A stretch of DNA of 6,108 bases from positions 1-6,108 of the forward strand of contig CAKUEU010000084.1 in the NCBI GenBank assembly GCA_934646865.1, in the 5' to 3' direction. Position 1 is the stretch's first letter. Each line of letters starts with the position of its first letter. This document shows positions 1 through 6,101 of the stretch, piece by piece. A program made the position numbers and the translations under genes. This DNA comes from an uncultured Collinsella sp. (lineage in GTDB: Bacteria > Actinomycetota > Coriobacteriia > Coriobacteriales > Coriobacteriaceae). The notes below the pieces were generated by a model. It had not been told where the DNA came from. It saw nothing but the letters and a program-made list of their open reading frames with translations, and did no database searches.

Positions 1-1773
1 ACCGGCGAGCACATGCGCTTTGTGGCGACGGATGGCGCTGCGAGCGTGCCGGCCATCATGTTCCGCGTGCCGCAGATTGATAAGCTCATCAATTGCGATA
101 GCGCGGTCGACTTGGTGTTCGAGGCTGTGGCCGAGCATTGGCAGGGCCGCGTAAAGCCCAAGCTCATGATCAAGGATGTCCTAGTCCGCGATACCGCGGC
201 GCCCAGCGTTGACGATCCGGCATGCGAACTTCGCCGTGGCGTGGAGCCTGCAGACTCTGGTCTGCGCCTGGAGTCTCGCAAGCGCCAGACGCTCGCCCAG
301 CTTTCCTATACCGAGCTCACGCGCTCGCTCATCCACAGCTTTATCGGCTCGAACCAGCCGCACCGCGCACAGGTCGAGGCGCTCGATGCCCTGGCCGATC
401 ACCAAAGTGTTCTGGCCGTTATGGGAACGGGACGCGGCAAGTCCCTCATCTTCCATGTGCATGCCGCACGCGAGGCGGTCCTTCGCGGGCGTGCGAGCAT
501 CTTTGTCTATCCGCTGCGTGCACTCGTGGCCGACCAGGCCTATCACCTCTCGTCGACGATGGCCGCGCTCGGCATTGGCGTTGGCGTGCTGACTGGCGAG
601 ACCGTGGAGGCCGCGCGCGATGACGTGTTCGCCGGCTTGGCTTCGGGCCGCACCGGCATCGTGCTCACGACGCCCGAGTTCCTGTCCATTCACCGCGATC
701 GCTTCGCGCGTTCGGGCCGCATCGGCTTTGTCGTTATCGATGAGGCGCACCATGCCGGTCTTGCCAAGGGCGGCGACCGCAGTGCCTATCTTGACATGCC
801 CGATATCCTCAAGGCCCTGGGCGACCCGGTCGTTATGGCCGCGACGGCCACCGCGACGGCTCCGGTCGTGGCCGAGCTTGCCCGCGTGCTGCCGATCACC
901 CGCACGGTGGTCGACGAGACGGTGCGCGAGAACCTTCAGCTCGAGGACGACCGCGATCTTGCGAGCCGCGAGAATCGTCTCGTGTCGATCGTGGCGACGG
1001 GGGAGAAGACCGTCATCTACGTCAACTCGCGCGACCAGTCCGTGGCGCTTGCCAAGACACTGCGCAAGCGCGTACCCGATTGCGCGACCCGCATTGCGTT
1101 CTATAACGCCGGGCTTGCGCGCTCCGATCGCCGCCGCGTGGAGGAAGCATTCCGAGACGGAAGCCTTAGCTGCATCGTTTCGACATCGGCCTTTGGCGAG
1201 GGCGTGAACCTGCCCGATATTCGCCATGTCGTGCTCTACCACATGCCGTTTGGCGCTATCGAGTTCAACCAGATGAGCGGGCGCGCCGGCCGCGATGGGC
1301 AGCCCGCCGTGATCCATCTGCTCTATTCGTCGCGCGACGCCCGCATTAACGAGCGCCTGCTCGACTGCTATGCGCCCGAGCGCGACGAGCTCGTCACGCT
1401 CTATCGCGCGCTGCAGACTATGTGGCGTTCCAACCGCGGCAAGACCGGGGACGACTCGTTTAGTGCGAGCGATATCGACATCGCGCAGATGTGCCTTGCC
1501 ATCGATGCTCGCACGCCGGTTGACGAGCGCTCGGTGGAAAGTGGCCTGGGAATCTTCGAAGAGCTTGGTTTCTGCCGCGTTTCGGGGTTTGACGACACGC
1601 GTCGCATCGCGATGGCCGAAAACCCCGGCCGCGTGCAATTGAGCAGGTCAATCCGCTATTTGGAGGGTCTGCGCTCGCGCATGGAGTTCTCGGCTTTCCG
1701 GAGCTGGGCGCTCGATTCGTGCGCTTCTGATATGCTAGCCAAAGTTAACCGCCCGATCGTACCGCGGGCCTAG
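1..1773 (+). CDS. recJ: RecJ C-terminal domain fused to a RecQ-like DEAH helicase (5'-partial)
   Basis: The reading frame is open from base 1, so the true start lies upstream; the ATG at 13 is internal. Codons up to about base 192 resemble the RecJ C-terminal OB-fold: a THEX-type 'GEHMRFVATDG' opening, 'VPAIMF', then 'VDLVFEAVAEHWQGR' and 'KLMIKDV'. RecJ degrades single-stranded DNA 5'-3' in recombination and mismatch repair; its DHH/DHHA1 nuclease domains would lie outside the window. After a ~40-residue linker comes an SF2 helicase core: motif 0 glutamine (370-372), Walker A MGTGRGKS (421-444), DEAH (739-750), motif III-like TATAT (835-858), motif IV (1009-1032), motif V STSAFGEGVN (1180-1209) and motif VI QMSGRAGRDG (1270-1299). 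Motifs V and VI are RecQ-like. The tail (about 1450-1770) looks helical and winged-helix-like, without the CxxC zinc site of RecQ. The helicase call is firm; the fusion depends on the short OB segment. The next gene starts 15 bases downstream. Confidence 0.82.
   Translation, partial: TGEHMRFVATDGAASVPAIMFRVPQIDKLINCDSAVDLVFEAVAEHWQGRVKPKLMIKDVLVRDTAAPSVDDPACELRRGVEPADSGLRLESRKRQTLAQLSYTELTRSLIHSFIGSNQPHRAQVEALDALADHQSVLAVMGTGRGKSLIFHVHAAREAVLRGRASIFVYPLRALVADQAYHLSSTMAALGIGVGVLTGETVEAARDDVFAGLASGRTGIVLTTPEFLSIHRDRFARSGRIGFVVIDEAHHAGLAKGGDRSAYLDMPDILKALGDPVVMAATATATAPVVAELARVLPITRTVVDETVRENLQLEDDRDLASRENRLVSIVATGEKTVIYVNSRDQSVALAKTLRKRVPDCATRIAFYNAGLARSDRRRVEEAFRDGSLSCIVSTSAFGEGVNLPDIRHVVLYHMPFGAIEFNQMSGRAGRDGQPAVIHLLYSSRDARINERLLDCYAPERDELVTLYRALQTMWRSNRGKTGDDSFSASDIDIAQMCLAIDARTPVDERSVESGLGIFEELGFCRVSGFDDTRRIAMAENPGRVQLSRSIRYLEGLRSRMEFSAFRSWALDSCASDMLAKVNRPIVPRA
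1728..1736 (+). promoter_or_regulatory. Possible extended -10 promoter for rel inside the end of the upstream gene
   Basis: The sequence TGATATGCT matches an extended -10 element: TG, one base, then TATGCT, which keeps the key T, A and final T of TATAAT. It sits in a small AT-rich dip (about 1725-1750) that includes a rare CTA leucine codon, unlike the surrounding G/C-ending codons. No convincing -35 hexamer is visible. If active it would start transcripts near 1743, giving rel a short leader of about 45 nt, independent of the upstream helicase gene. Sequence match only. Confidence 0.28.
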
Positions 1774-1783
1774 GGGAAGGGGA
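1774..1783 (+). promoter_or_regulatory. Ribosome binding site of rel
   Basis: A purine run, GGGAAGGGGA, starts one base after the upstream stop codon (TAG, 1771-1773) and ends 5 bases before the ATG at 1789. It supports that ATG over the later in-frame ATGs at 1843 and 1885, which lack such a site. Its position at the end of the preceding gene suggests translational coupling. Confidence 0.7.
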
Positions 1784-1788
1784 CCTCG

Positions 1789-4149
1789 ATGGATGCCGCA
1801 GCCCGTACCGCCCATGATTCCACCCTCCAGCCGTTCTCGGAGATGGAGCACTATAAGCATGCCGATGAGCTGCCGCCCGAGATTATGGCGGACAGCTACG
1901 ACAAGCTGGAGCGCCTGTGCCTCAAATATATGAATGAGGACGACTTCTCTAAGGTTGAGCAGGCCTACTGCTTTGCCGCCGAGAAGCACTGCAACCAAAA
2001 GCGCCGCTCGGGTGAGATGTACATCAACCATCCCGTCGAGGTGGCCATCATTTTGGCCGACCTCAAGATGGACTGCGATGTGGTGTGCGCCGCGCTGCTG
2101 CACGATACCGTCGAGGATACCGAAACCTCACTCGCCGATGTCTCCGGCCTGTTTGGCGATACGGTGGCCGAGCTTGTCGATGGCGTGACCAAGCTCACCA
2201 ACATCGAAGTCGACAGCATGGACGAGAAGCAGGCGCTCACGCTGCGCAAGATGTTCCTTGCCATGTCCAAGGACATCCGTGTCATCATCGTCAAACTTGC
2301 CGACCGCCTGCACAACATGCGTACGCTGGCGGCGCTTCGCGATGACCGTCGCCTGTTTAAGGCACGCGAGACCATGGACGTGTATGCGCCCCTGGCCGAC
2401 CGTCTGGGCATGAGTTCCATTAAGTGGGAGCTCGAGGACCTGTCCTTCTTCTATCTGGAGCCCGACGCCTACCAGCGCATCGCGCGCATGGTGGCGGAGT
2501 CGCGCGAGGTTCGCGAGCGCTATCTGGCCGAGACCATCAAGACGCTCACCGACGAGCTCAACCGTATTGGTCTTGAGGGCTTCCAGATCAACGGTCGTTC
2601 CAAGCACTATTGGTCCATCTACCAAAAGATGAAGCGCAAGGGCAAGGAGTTCTCCGAGATCTACGACCTGGTGGCGCTGCGCGTCATTACCCATTCGGTG
2701 CGCGATTGCTACTCCACGCTCGGCGCGGTGCACACGCTGTGGCACCCCATGCCCGGCCGCTTTAAAGACTATATCGCCATGCCCAAGGTCAATAACTACC
2801 AGTCGCTCCATACGACGGTTATCGGCCCCACAGCCCGTCCGCTCGAGATTCAGATTCGAACCTACGAGATGCACGAGCAGGCCGAGTACGGCATTGCCGC
2901 CCACTGGCTGTATAAAAAGTCGGGCGGATCGTCTGCCTCCAAGACCAACGACGCCCAGCGCCTGGACGACCAGATCAACTGGCTCAAGCACTCGCTCGAT
3001 TGGGCCGCCTCCGACGAGATCACCGACGCCAAGGAATATCTGCACTCGTTGAAGGTTGATCTGTTCGATCAGGAGATTTTTGTCTTTACGCCCAAGGGCG
3101 AGGTCATGGCGCTCCGTGCCGGTTCCACCCCGCTCGACTTTGCCTACGCCGTCCACACCGAGGTTGGCAACCACTGCGTGGGCGCCAAGATCAACGGTGC
3201 CGTGGCCCCGCTCACGCACGAGATAAAGACGGGCGACCGTGTCGAGATTCTGACCAACAAGAGTTCCAAGCCGTCGCGCGACTGGCTCAAGATCGTCAAG
3301 ACGCCTTCGGCCAAGTCCAAGATCCGTCGCTACTTTGCCGCCGCGACTAAGGACGACGACGCTGCCGCCGGTCGCGATATGCTGGCCAAGGACCTGCGCA
3401 AGCGCGGATACGGCATTTCCACGCCGCGCTCGACGCGTGCGCTCAATGCCGTGGCGGAGCAGCTGAACTACAAGCAGCTCGAGGACCTGTTTGCGGCCGT
3501 CGGTGCCGGTAAGGTTGCCCCGCGTGCCGTGGGCAACAAGGTCGAGCAGATTTTGGACCCCAAGCCCGAGGAGCAGCTCACCAAGGCTGAGGCTATCGCC
3601 GAGGTCGTGAAACAGCCTGCCCGCGGTTCCAATCGCAAGCCGCAGAAGCGCGGCAAGAGCGCGAGCAACGGCATCATCGTCAAGGGTGAGAGCAACAGCG
3701 GTCTGTTGGTCCGTCTGGCGCATTGCTGTAACCCCGTGACGGGCGACGACATCGTCGGCTTCATCACGCGCGGCCGTGGTGTCTCGGTGCACCGTGCCAA
3801 CTGCCCCAACGTCAAGGGCCTTATGGAGCACCCTGAGCGCATGATCGACGTGGAGTGGGACGGCGCCGCTGACACCCTCTTCCAGGTCGAGATCGTGGTC
3901 GAGTGCCTGGACCGCATGGGCCTGCTCAAGGATGTCACCATCGCCATCGGCGATGCGGGCGGCAACATCCTTTCGGCTGCCACGTCGACCAACCGCGAGG
4001 GCATCGCAACACTGCGCTTTATGGTCGAGATTTCGGACGCGAGCGGTCTGGATCCGCTGCTGGCCTCTATCAGCAGCGTCGACTCGGTCTACGATGCCCG
4101 CCGCCTCATGCCCGGCGAGGGCGGAGCACAACTCAAACGTCGCGTGTAG
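1789..4149 (+). CDS. rel: Bifunctional (p)ppGpp synthetase/hydrolase, RelA/SpoT family (Rel)
   Basis: This cytosolic, ribosome-associated enzyme makes (p)ppGpp from ATP and GDP/GTP during amino-acid starvation and hydrolyses it again. At 786 residues it has the full long-RSH architecture. The N-terminal HD hydrolase has H81, the H105-D106 pair, E109-D110 and D172; these keep the spacing of the metal and catalytic residues of streptococcal Rel, so hydrolase activity is expected. The synthetase domain (about 255-375) has RFKD at 324-327, the RXKD signature of bifunctional enzymes rather than the EXDD of synthetase-only RelA, then NNYQSLHTT and E353 in EIQIRT. A TGS domain follows (about 424-490), then a helical region, a basic linker (about 608-626), the Cys-rich zinc-finger-like module (HCCNPVTGDD at 645, VHRANCPN at 668) and a C-terminal ACT domain (about 696-775). 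Nothing is truncated. An N-terminal extension of about 28 residues precedes the usual start; the good ribosome site favours keeping it. It is probably co-transcribed with the helicase gene. Confidence 0.97.
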   Translation: MDAAARTAHDSTLQPFSEMEHYKHADELPPEIMADSYDKLERLCLKYMNEDDFSKVEQAYCFAAEKHCNQKRRSGEMYINHPVEVAIILADLKMDCDVVCAALLHDTVEDTETSLADVSGLFGDTVAELVDGVTKLTNIEVDSMDEKQALTLRKMFLAMSKDIRVIIVKLADRLHNMRTLAALRDDRRLFKARETMDVYAPLADRLGMSSIKWELEDLSFFYLEPDAYQRIARMVAESREVRERYLAETIKTLTDELNRIGLEGFQINGRSKHYWSIYQKMKRKGKEFSEIYDLVALRVITHSVRDCYSTLGAVHTLWHPMPGRFKDYIAMPKVNNYQSLHTTVIGPTARPLEIQIRTYEMHEQAEYGIAAHWLYKKSGGSSASKTNDAQRLDDQINWLKHSLDWAASDEITDAKEYLHSLKVDLFDQEIFVFTPKGEVMALRAGSTPLDFAYAVHTEVGNHCVGAKINGAVAPLTHEIKTGDRVEILTNKSSKPSRDWLKIVKTPSAKSKIRRYFAAATKDDDAAAGRDMLAKDLRKRGYGISTPRSTRALNAVAEQLNYKQLEDLFAAVGAGKVAPRAVGNKVEQILDPKPEEQLTKAEAIAEVVKQPARGSNRKPQKRGKSASNGIIVKGESNSGLLVRLAHCCNPVTGDDIVGFITRGRGVSVHRANCPNVKGLMEHPERMIDVEWDGAADTLFQVEIVVECLDRMGLLKDVTIAIGDAGGNILSAATSTNREGIATLRFMVEISDASGLDPLLASISSVDSVYDARRLMPGEGGAQLKRRV

Positions 4150-4175
4150 ACGCGCTGCGCTCGCAGCATTATAGA
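4147..4175 (+). promoter_or_regulatory. Possible sigma70-type promoter for the MBL hydrolase gene
   Basis: TAGACG (4147-4152, overlapping the rel stop codon) and TATAGA (4170-4175) are separated by 17 bases. Each matches its consensus (TTGACA, TATAAT) at 4 of 6 positions, but the conserved final T of the -10 is missing. The expected start point, near 4182, falls at the base of the hairpin at 4183-4215. It is a plausible but weak match, and read-through from rel is an alternative source of transcripts. Confidence 0.3.
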
Positions 4176-4182
4176 TAGTGGT

Positions 4183-4215
4183 TACGTTCGAGGCATCGTT
4201 TGGTGCCTCGACGTA
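4183..4215 (+). terminator. 12-bp hairpin between rel and the MBL gene (weak terminator or leader hairpin)
   Basis: The arms 4183-4195 and 4204-4215 pair over 12 bp with one bulged T; the core CGAGGCA/TGCCTCG is perfect and the loop is 8 nt. Only TTT (4216-4218) follows, so it would be a weak intrinsic terminator. The ribosome site of the next gene starts at 4221, so the hairpin could equally act in the leader of the MBL mRNA. The structure is seen directly; its role is inferred. Confidence 0.5.
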
Positions 4216-4235
4216 TTTAGAAGGAAAGTGTGCAT

Positions 4236-4919
4236 ATGGACGATACGACTTTGGACCTGACGCCCCGAGGCGCGGCTTCGATTGAGACGCTCGTCAACGG
4301 CCCGATTCAGACCAACAGTTACGCCGTGATGTCGAATGACGAGTGCTTAATCGTCGATCCGGCGTGGGAGGGTGAGCGTCTTGTGGAGCATATTCGCACC
4401 GAACATCCTGGGGTACGCGTGCTCGGCGCCGTCTGCACGCACGGTCATGCCGACCATGTTGGTGGGGTTGCCGGGGTGCGAACTGCCGTTGGCGACGGCG
4501 CACTATATGAGTTGTGCGCTAAGGACGTGATGGTACCTCGCGCAAATATCGAGGAGCAGCGTGGCATGTGGGGCATCGAGACACCCGATCCGGGTGAGCC
4601 GACGCGCCTGCTCGCCGAGGGCGATACGATCGAGGTGGGCGACGTCTGCCTGCAAGTGATCGAGACGCCGGGGCATACACCGGGCGGCATCGTTTTGTTT
4701 GCTGCGACCAAGCAGGGAAACATCGCCTTCGTGGGCGACACGCTATTCCCGGGCAGCCACGGTCGCACCGATCTTTCCGGCGGTGACGAGGCGACGATTA
4801 TGCGCTCGCTGTCCAAACTTGCCAAGATGCTTCCGCCCGATACCGTTTGCCTGACGGGCCATGGCGATTCGACCACCGTCGCGCGTGAGCTCATGCAGAA
4901 TCCGTTCATGCAGATGTAG
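4236..4919 (+). CDS. Metallo-beta-lactamase-fold hydrolase, glyoxalase II-like
   Basis: This is a probable cytosolic Zn-dependent hydrolase of 227 residues, a normal length for the short GloB/YcbL-like branch of the MBL superfamily. The metal-site motifs are complete: THGHADHVGG gives H69, H71, D73 and H74, TPGHTPGG gives H147, FVGDTLF gives D168 and LTGHG gives H209. The opening PIQTNSYAV and ECLIVDPA segment is typical of glyoxalase II-like proteins. No signal peptide or membrane segment is seen. The substrate is unknown: a thioester is the family norm, but glutathione is not expected in this lineage, so an S-lactoylglutathione role should not be assumed. The ATG at 4236 is chosen over an in-frame GTG at 4230 because AAGGA (4221-4225) is too close to the GTG. 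MBL genes of this type often follow rel in Gram-positive genomes, which makes the neighbourhood conserved but not explanatory. Confidence 0.92.
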   Translation: MDDTTLDLTPRGAASIETLVNGPIQTNSYAVMSNDECLIVDPAWEGERLVEHIRTEHPGVRVLGAVCTHGHADHVGGVAGVRTAVGDGALYELCAKDVMVPRANIEEQRGMWGIETPDPGEPTRLLAEGDTIEVGDVCLQVIETPGHTPGGIVLFAATKQGNIAFVGDTLFPGSHGRTDLSGGDEATIMRSLSKLAKMLPPDTVCLTGHGDSTTVARELMQNPFMQM

Positions 4920-5036
4920 GTTCGAAGCCGTCTTTCGAATCACGAAGACCGCTCAATCGTCAAGTAATTTTCCCCAACGGGTCGATTCTGTGGGGCAAAC
5001 GGTCAAAATTTGTCCAATCGGATGATATTCGTGAAC

Positions 5037-5048
5037 AAACGAACGTTT
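5037..5048 (+). promoter_or_regulatory. Perfect palindrome in the -35 region of the fba promoter (candidate operator)
   Basis: AAACGAACGTTT is a perfect inverted repeat, with 5-bp arms AAACG/CGTTT around AA. It ends 19 bases before the -10 hexamer, so it overlaps where a -35 would lie. The half-sites resemble the AAAC/GTTT halves used by LacI-family regulators, but their spacing is wider than in the classic AAACGTTT core. The symmetry is seen; regulator binding is a guess. Confidence 0.35.
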
Positions 5049-5064
5049 ATGCTGCGGTATGCCG

Positions 5065-5073
5065 TGGTAAAAT
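5065..5073 (+). promoter_or_regulatory. Extended -10 promoter of fba
   Basis: TGGTAAAAT is a TG-N-extended -10 with a hexamer, TAAAAT, that matches TATAAT at 5 of 6 positions. No good -35 is visible 16-18 bases upstream, which fits the extended -10 class. Transcription would start near 5080, giving a leader of about 34 nt that carries the ribosome site. AT-rich sequence upstream (about 5005-5050) could assist polymerase binding. Confidence 0.6.
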
Positions 5074-5099
5074 CACAGGCGTTATCGGAGCAACCTTAC

Positions 5100-5105
5100 A
5101 GGAGG
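5100..5105 (+). promoter_or_regulatory. Perfect Shine-Dalgarno of fba
   Basis: AGGAGG, fully complementary to the 16S rRNA tail, lies 8 bases before the ATG at 5114. It is the strongest ribosome site in the window and fixes this start, in keeping with a highly expressed gene. Confidence 0.9.
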
Positions 5106-5113
5106 TTTCTTTT

Positions 5114-5980
5114 ATGCTCGTCAACGCAGCAGACATGCTCAAGAAGGCCGAGGCCGGCAAGTACGCTCTCGGTGCCTTCAACACCAACAACCTCGAGTGG
5201 ACCCTGGCTATTCTCCAGGCCGCCGAGGAGGCCAAGTCTCCGCTGATCCTTCAGTGCACCGCTGGTGCCGCTAAGTGGATGGGCGGTTTCAAGGTCTGCG
5301 CCGACATGGTCAAGGCTGCCGTCGAGGCCACGGGCGTTACCGTTCCCGTCGCCCTTCACCTCGATCACGGTTCTTACGAGGACTGCTTCAAGTGCATCGA
5401 GGCCGGCTTCACGTCCATCATGTATGACGGCTCTCACGAGGAGACCTTCCAGCTTAACCTCGACCGCACCAAGGAGCTCGTTGAGCTTGCCCACTCCAAG
5501 GGCATGTCCATCGAGGCCGAGGTTGGCGGCATCGGCGGCACCGAGGACGGCGTGACCTCCAACGGCGAGCTCGCTGACCCCGCTGAGTGCAAGCAGATTG
5601 CCGACCTGGGCGTCGACTTCCTCGCCTGCGGCATCGGCAACATCCACGGCGTGTACCCCGCCGACTGGGCCGGCCTTTCCTTCGAGCGTCTGGGCGAGAT
5701 CAAGGCTCAGACCGGCGACCTGCCCCTCGTTCTGCACGGTGGCACCGGCATCCCCGAGGATCAGATCAAGAAGGCCATCTCCCTGGGCATCTCCAAGATC
5801 AATGTCAACACCGATCTGCAGCTCGTCTTCGCCGCTGCCACGCGTGAGTACGTTGAGGCTGGCAAGGATCAGCAGGGCAAGGGCTTTGACCCCCGCAAGC
5901 TCCTCAAGCCTGGTCGCGACGCCATCGTTGCCCGCACCAAGGAGCTCATGGAGGAGTTTGGCTCCGTCAACAAGGCGTAA
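5114..5980 (+). CDS. fba: Class II fructose-1,6-bisphosphate aldolase
   Basis: This Zn-dependent cytosolic enzyme of glycolysis and gluconeogenesis splits fructose-1,6-bisphosphate into dihydroxyacetone phosphate and glyceraldehyde-3-phosphate. The protein has 288 residues, the usual size for the Bacillus FbaA-like group. Visible landmarks are LHLDHG (catalytic D84, zinc ligand H85), YDGSH at 104-108, IEAEVGGIGG with E134, GNIHGVY (zinc ligand H178), LVLHGGTGIP (zinc ligand H208, phosphate-binding glycines) and KINVNTD at 228-234. The C-terminus (FDPRKLLKPGRDAI, then EFGSVNKA) closely follows the Bacillus-type enzyme. A tagatose-bisphosphate aldolase is the main alternative in this fold, but the GNIHGVY and INVNTD segments and the lack of sugar-utilisation neighbours favour fructose-bisphosphate. 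Codons are almost uniformly C- or G-ending, more strictly than in the other three genes, as expected for abundant glycolytic enzymes. It appears monocistronic, with its own promoter, possible operator and terminator. Confidence 0.96.
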   Translation: MLVNAADMLKKAEAGKYALGAFNTNNLEWTLAILQAAEEAKSPLILQCTAGAAKWMGGFKVCADMVKAAVEATGVTVPVALHLDHGSYEDCFKCIEAGFTSIMYDGSHEETFQLNLDRTKELVELAHSKGMSIEAEVGGIGGTEDGVTSNGELADPAECKQIADLGVDFLACGIGNIHGVYPADWAGLSFERLGEIKAQTGDLPLVLHGGTGIPEDQIKKAISLGISKINVNTDLQLVFAAATREYVEAGKDQQGKGFDPRKLLKPGRDAIVARTKELMEEFGSVNKA

Positions 5981-6002
5981 GTAGCGGTTTAACTTTCCCG
6001 CC

Positions 6003-6101
6003 GGAGGCCCCGTTCGCCCTACGCTTTTCCCTTGCGCTCACCTGGCTTTGCCAGAAGTCGCGCAATGGGAAAAGCTCCGGGCGAACGGGGCCTCCTTTGT
6101 T
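6003..6101 (+). terminator. Large nested hairpin with T-run downstream of fba
   Basis: A perfect 17-bp stem (6003-6019 with 6079-6095) encloses a 3x3 internal loop, a 15-bp stem with one bulged T (6023-6037 with 6060-6075) and a 5-bp apical stem CTGGC/GCCAG with loop TTT (6042-6054). That gives 37 base pairs over 93 nt. TTTGTT (6096-6101) follows directly, so intrinsic termination of fba on the + strand is the simplest role. On the other strand no T-run follows the stem. It is much longer than a usual terminator, so another structured-RNA or repeat origin is possible. Confidence 0.75.

Noticed and set aside
13..15. ATG as the true start of the first gene
   Set aside because: The frame is open back to base 1, there is no ribosome site in the preceding bases, and the codons before and after it match the middle of a RecJ OB-fold.
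181..1638. Long antisense open frame of 485 codons opposite the helicase gene
   Set aside because: Antisense stops correspond to sense TTA, CTA and TCA codons, which are rare in this codon usage. The frame ends exactly opposite the CTA codon at 181. Its product is low-complexity and shows no recognisable motif.
2128..4131. Very long antisense open frame of 667 codons opposite rel
   Set aside because: Same codon-bias effect: it ends opposite a TCA serine codon at 2128-2130 of rel. The sense protein has every expected Rel motif, while the antisense product is rich in H, D, V and L without domain features or a ribosome site.
4154..4167. GCTGC/GCAGC hairpin just after rel as its terminator
   Set aside because: The 5-bp stem with 4-nt loop is followed by ATTATAG rather than a T-run, so it is too weak to call.
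4230..4232. GTG start for the MBL hydrolase two codons upstream
   Set aside because: The AAGGA site would be only 4 bases away, and an ATG two codons later has better, though slightly long, spacing. The protein is practically the same either way.
4966..5010. CCCCA/TGGGG plus AATTTT/AAAATT inverted repeats as terminator of the MBL gene
   Set aside because: The stem is short, the loop is 14 nt, and the A/T arms are separated by a 9-base one-sided gap with no T-run after the stem. I kept it only as a possible regulatory feature.
5096..5737. Antisense open frame of 213 codons opposite fba
   Set aside because: It is a shadow of the strongly biased fba codons. The sense frame carries all aldolase motifs and a perfect Shine-Dalgarno.
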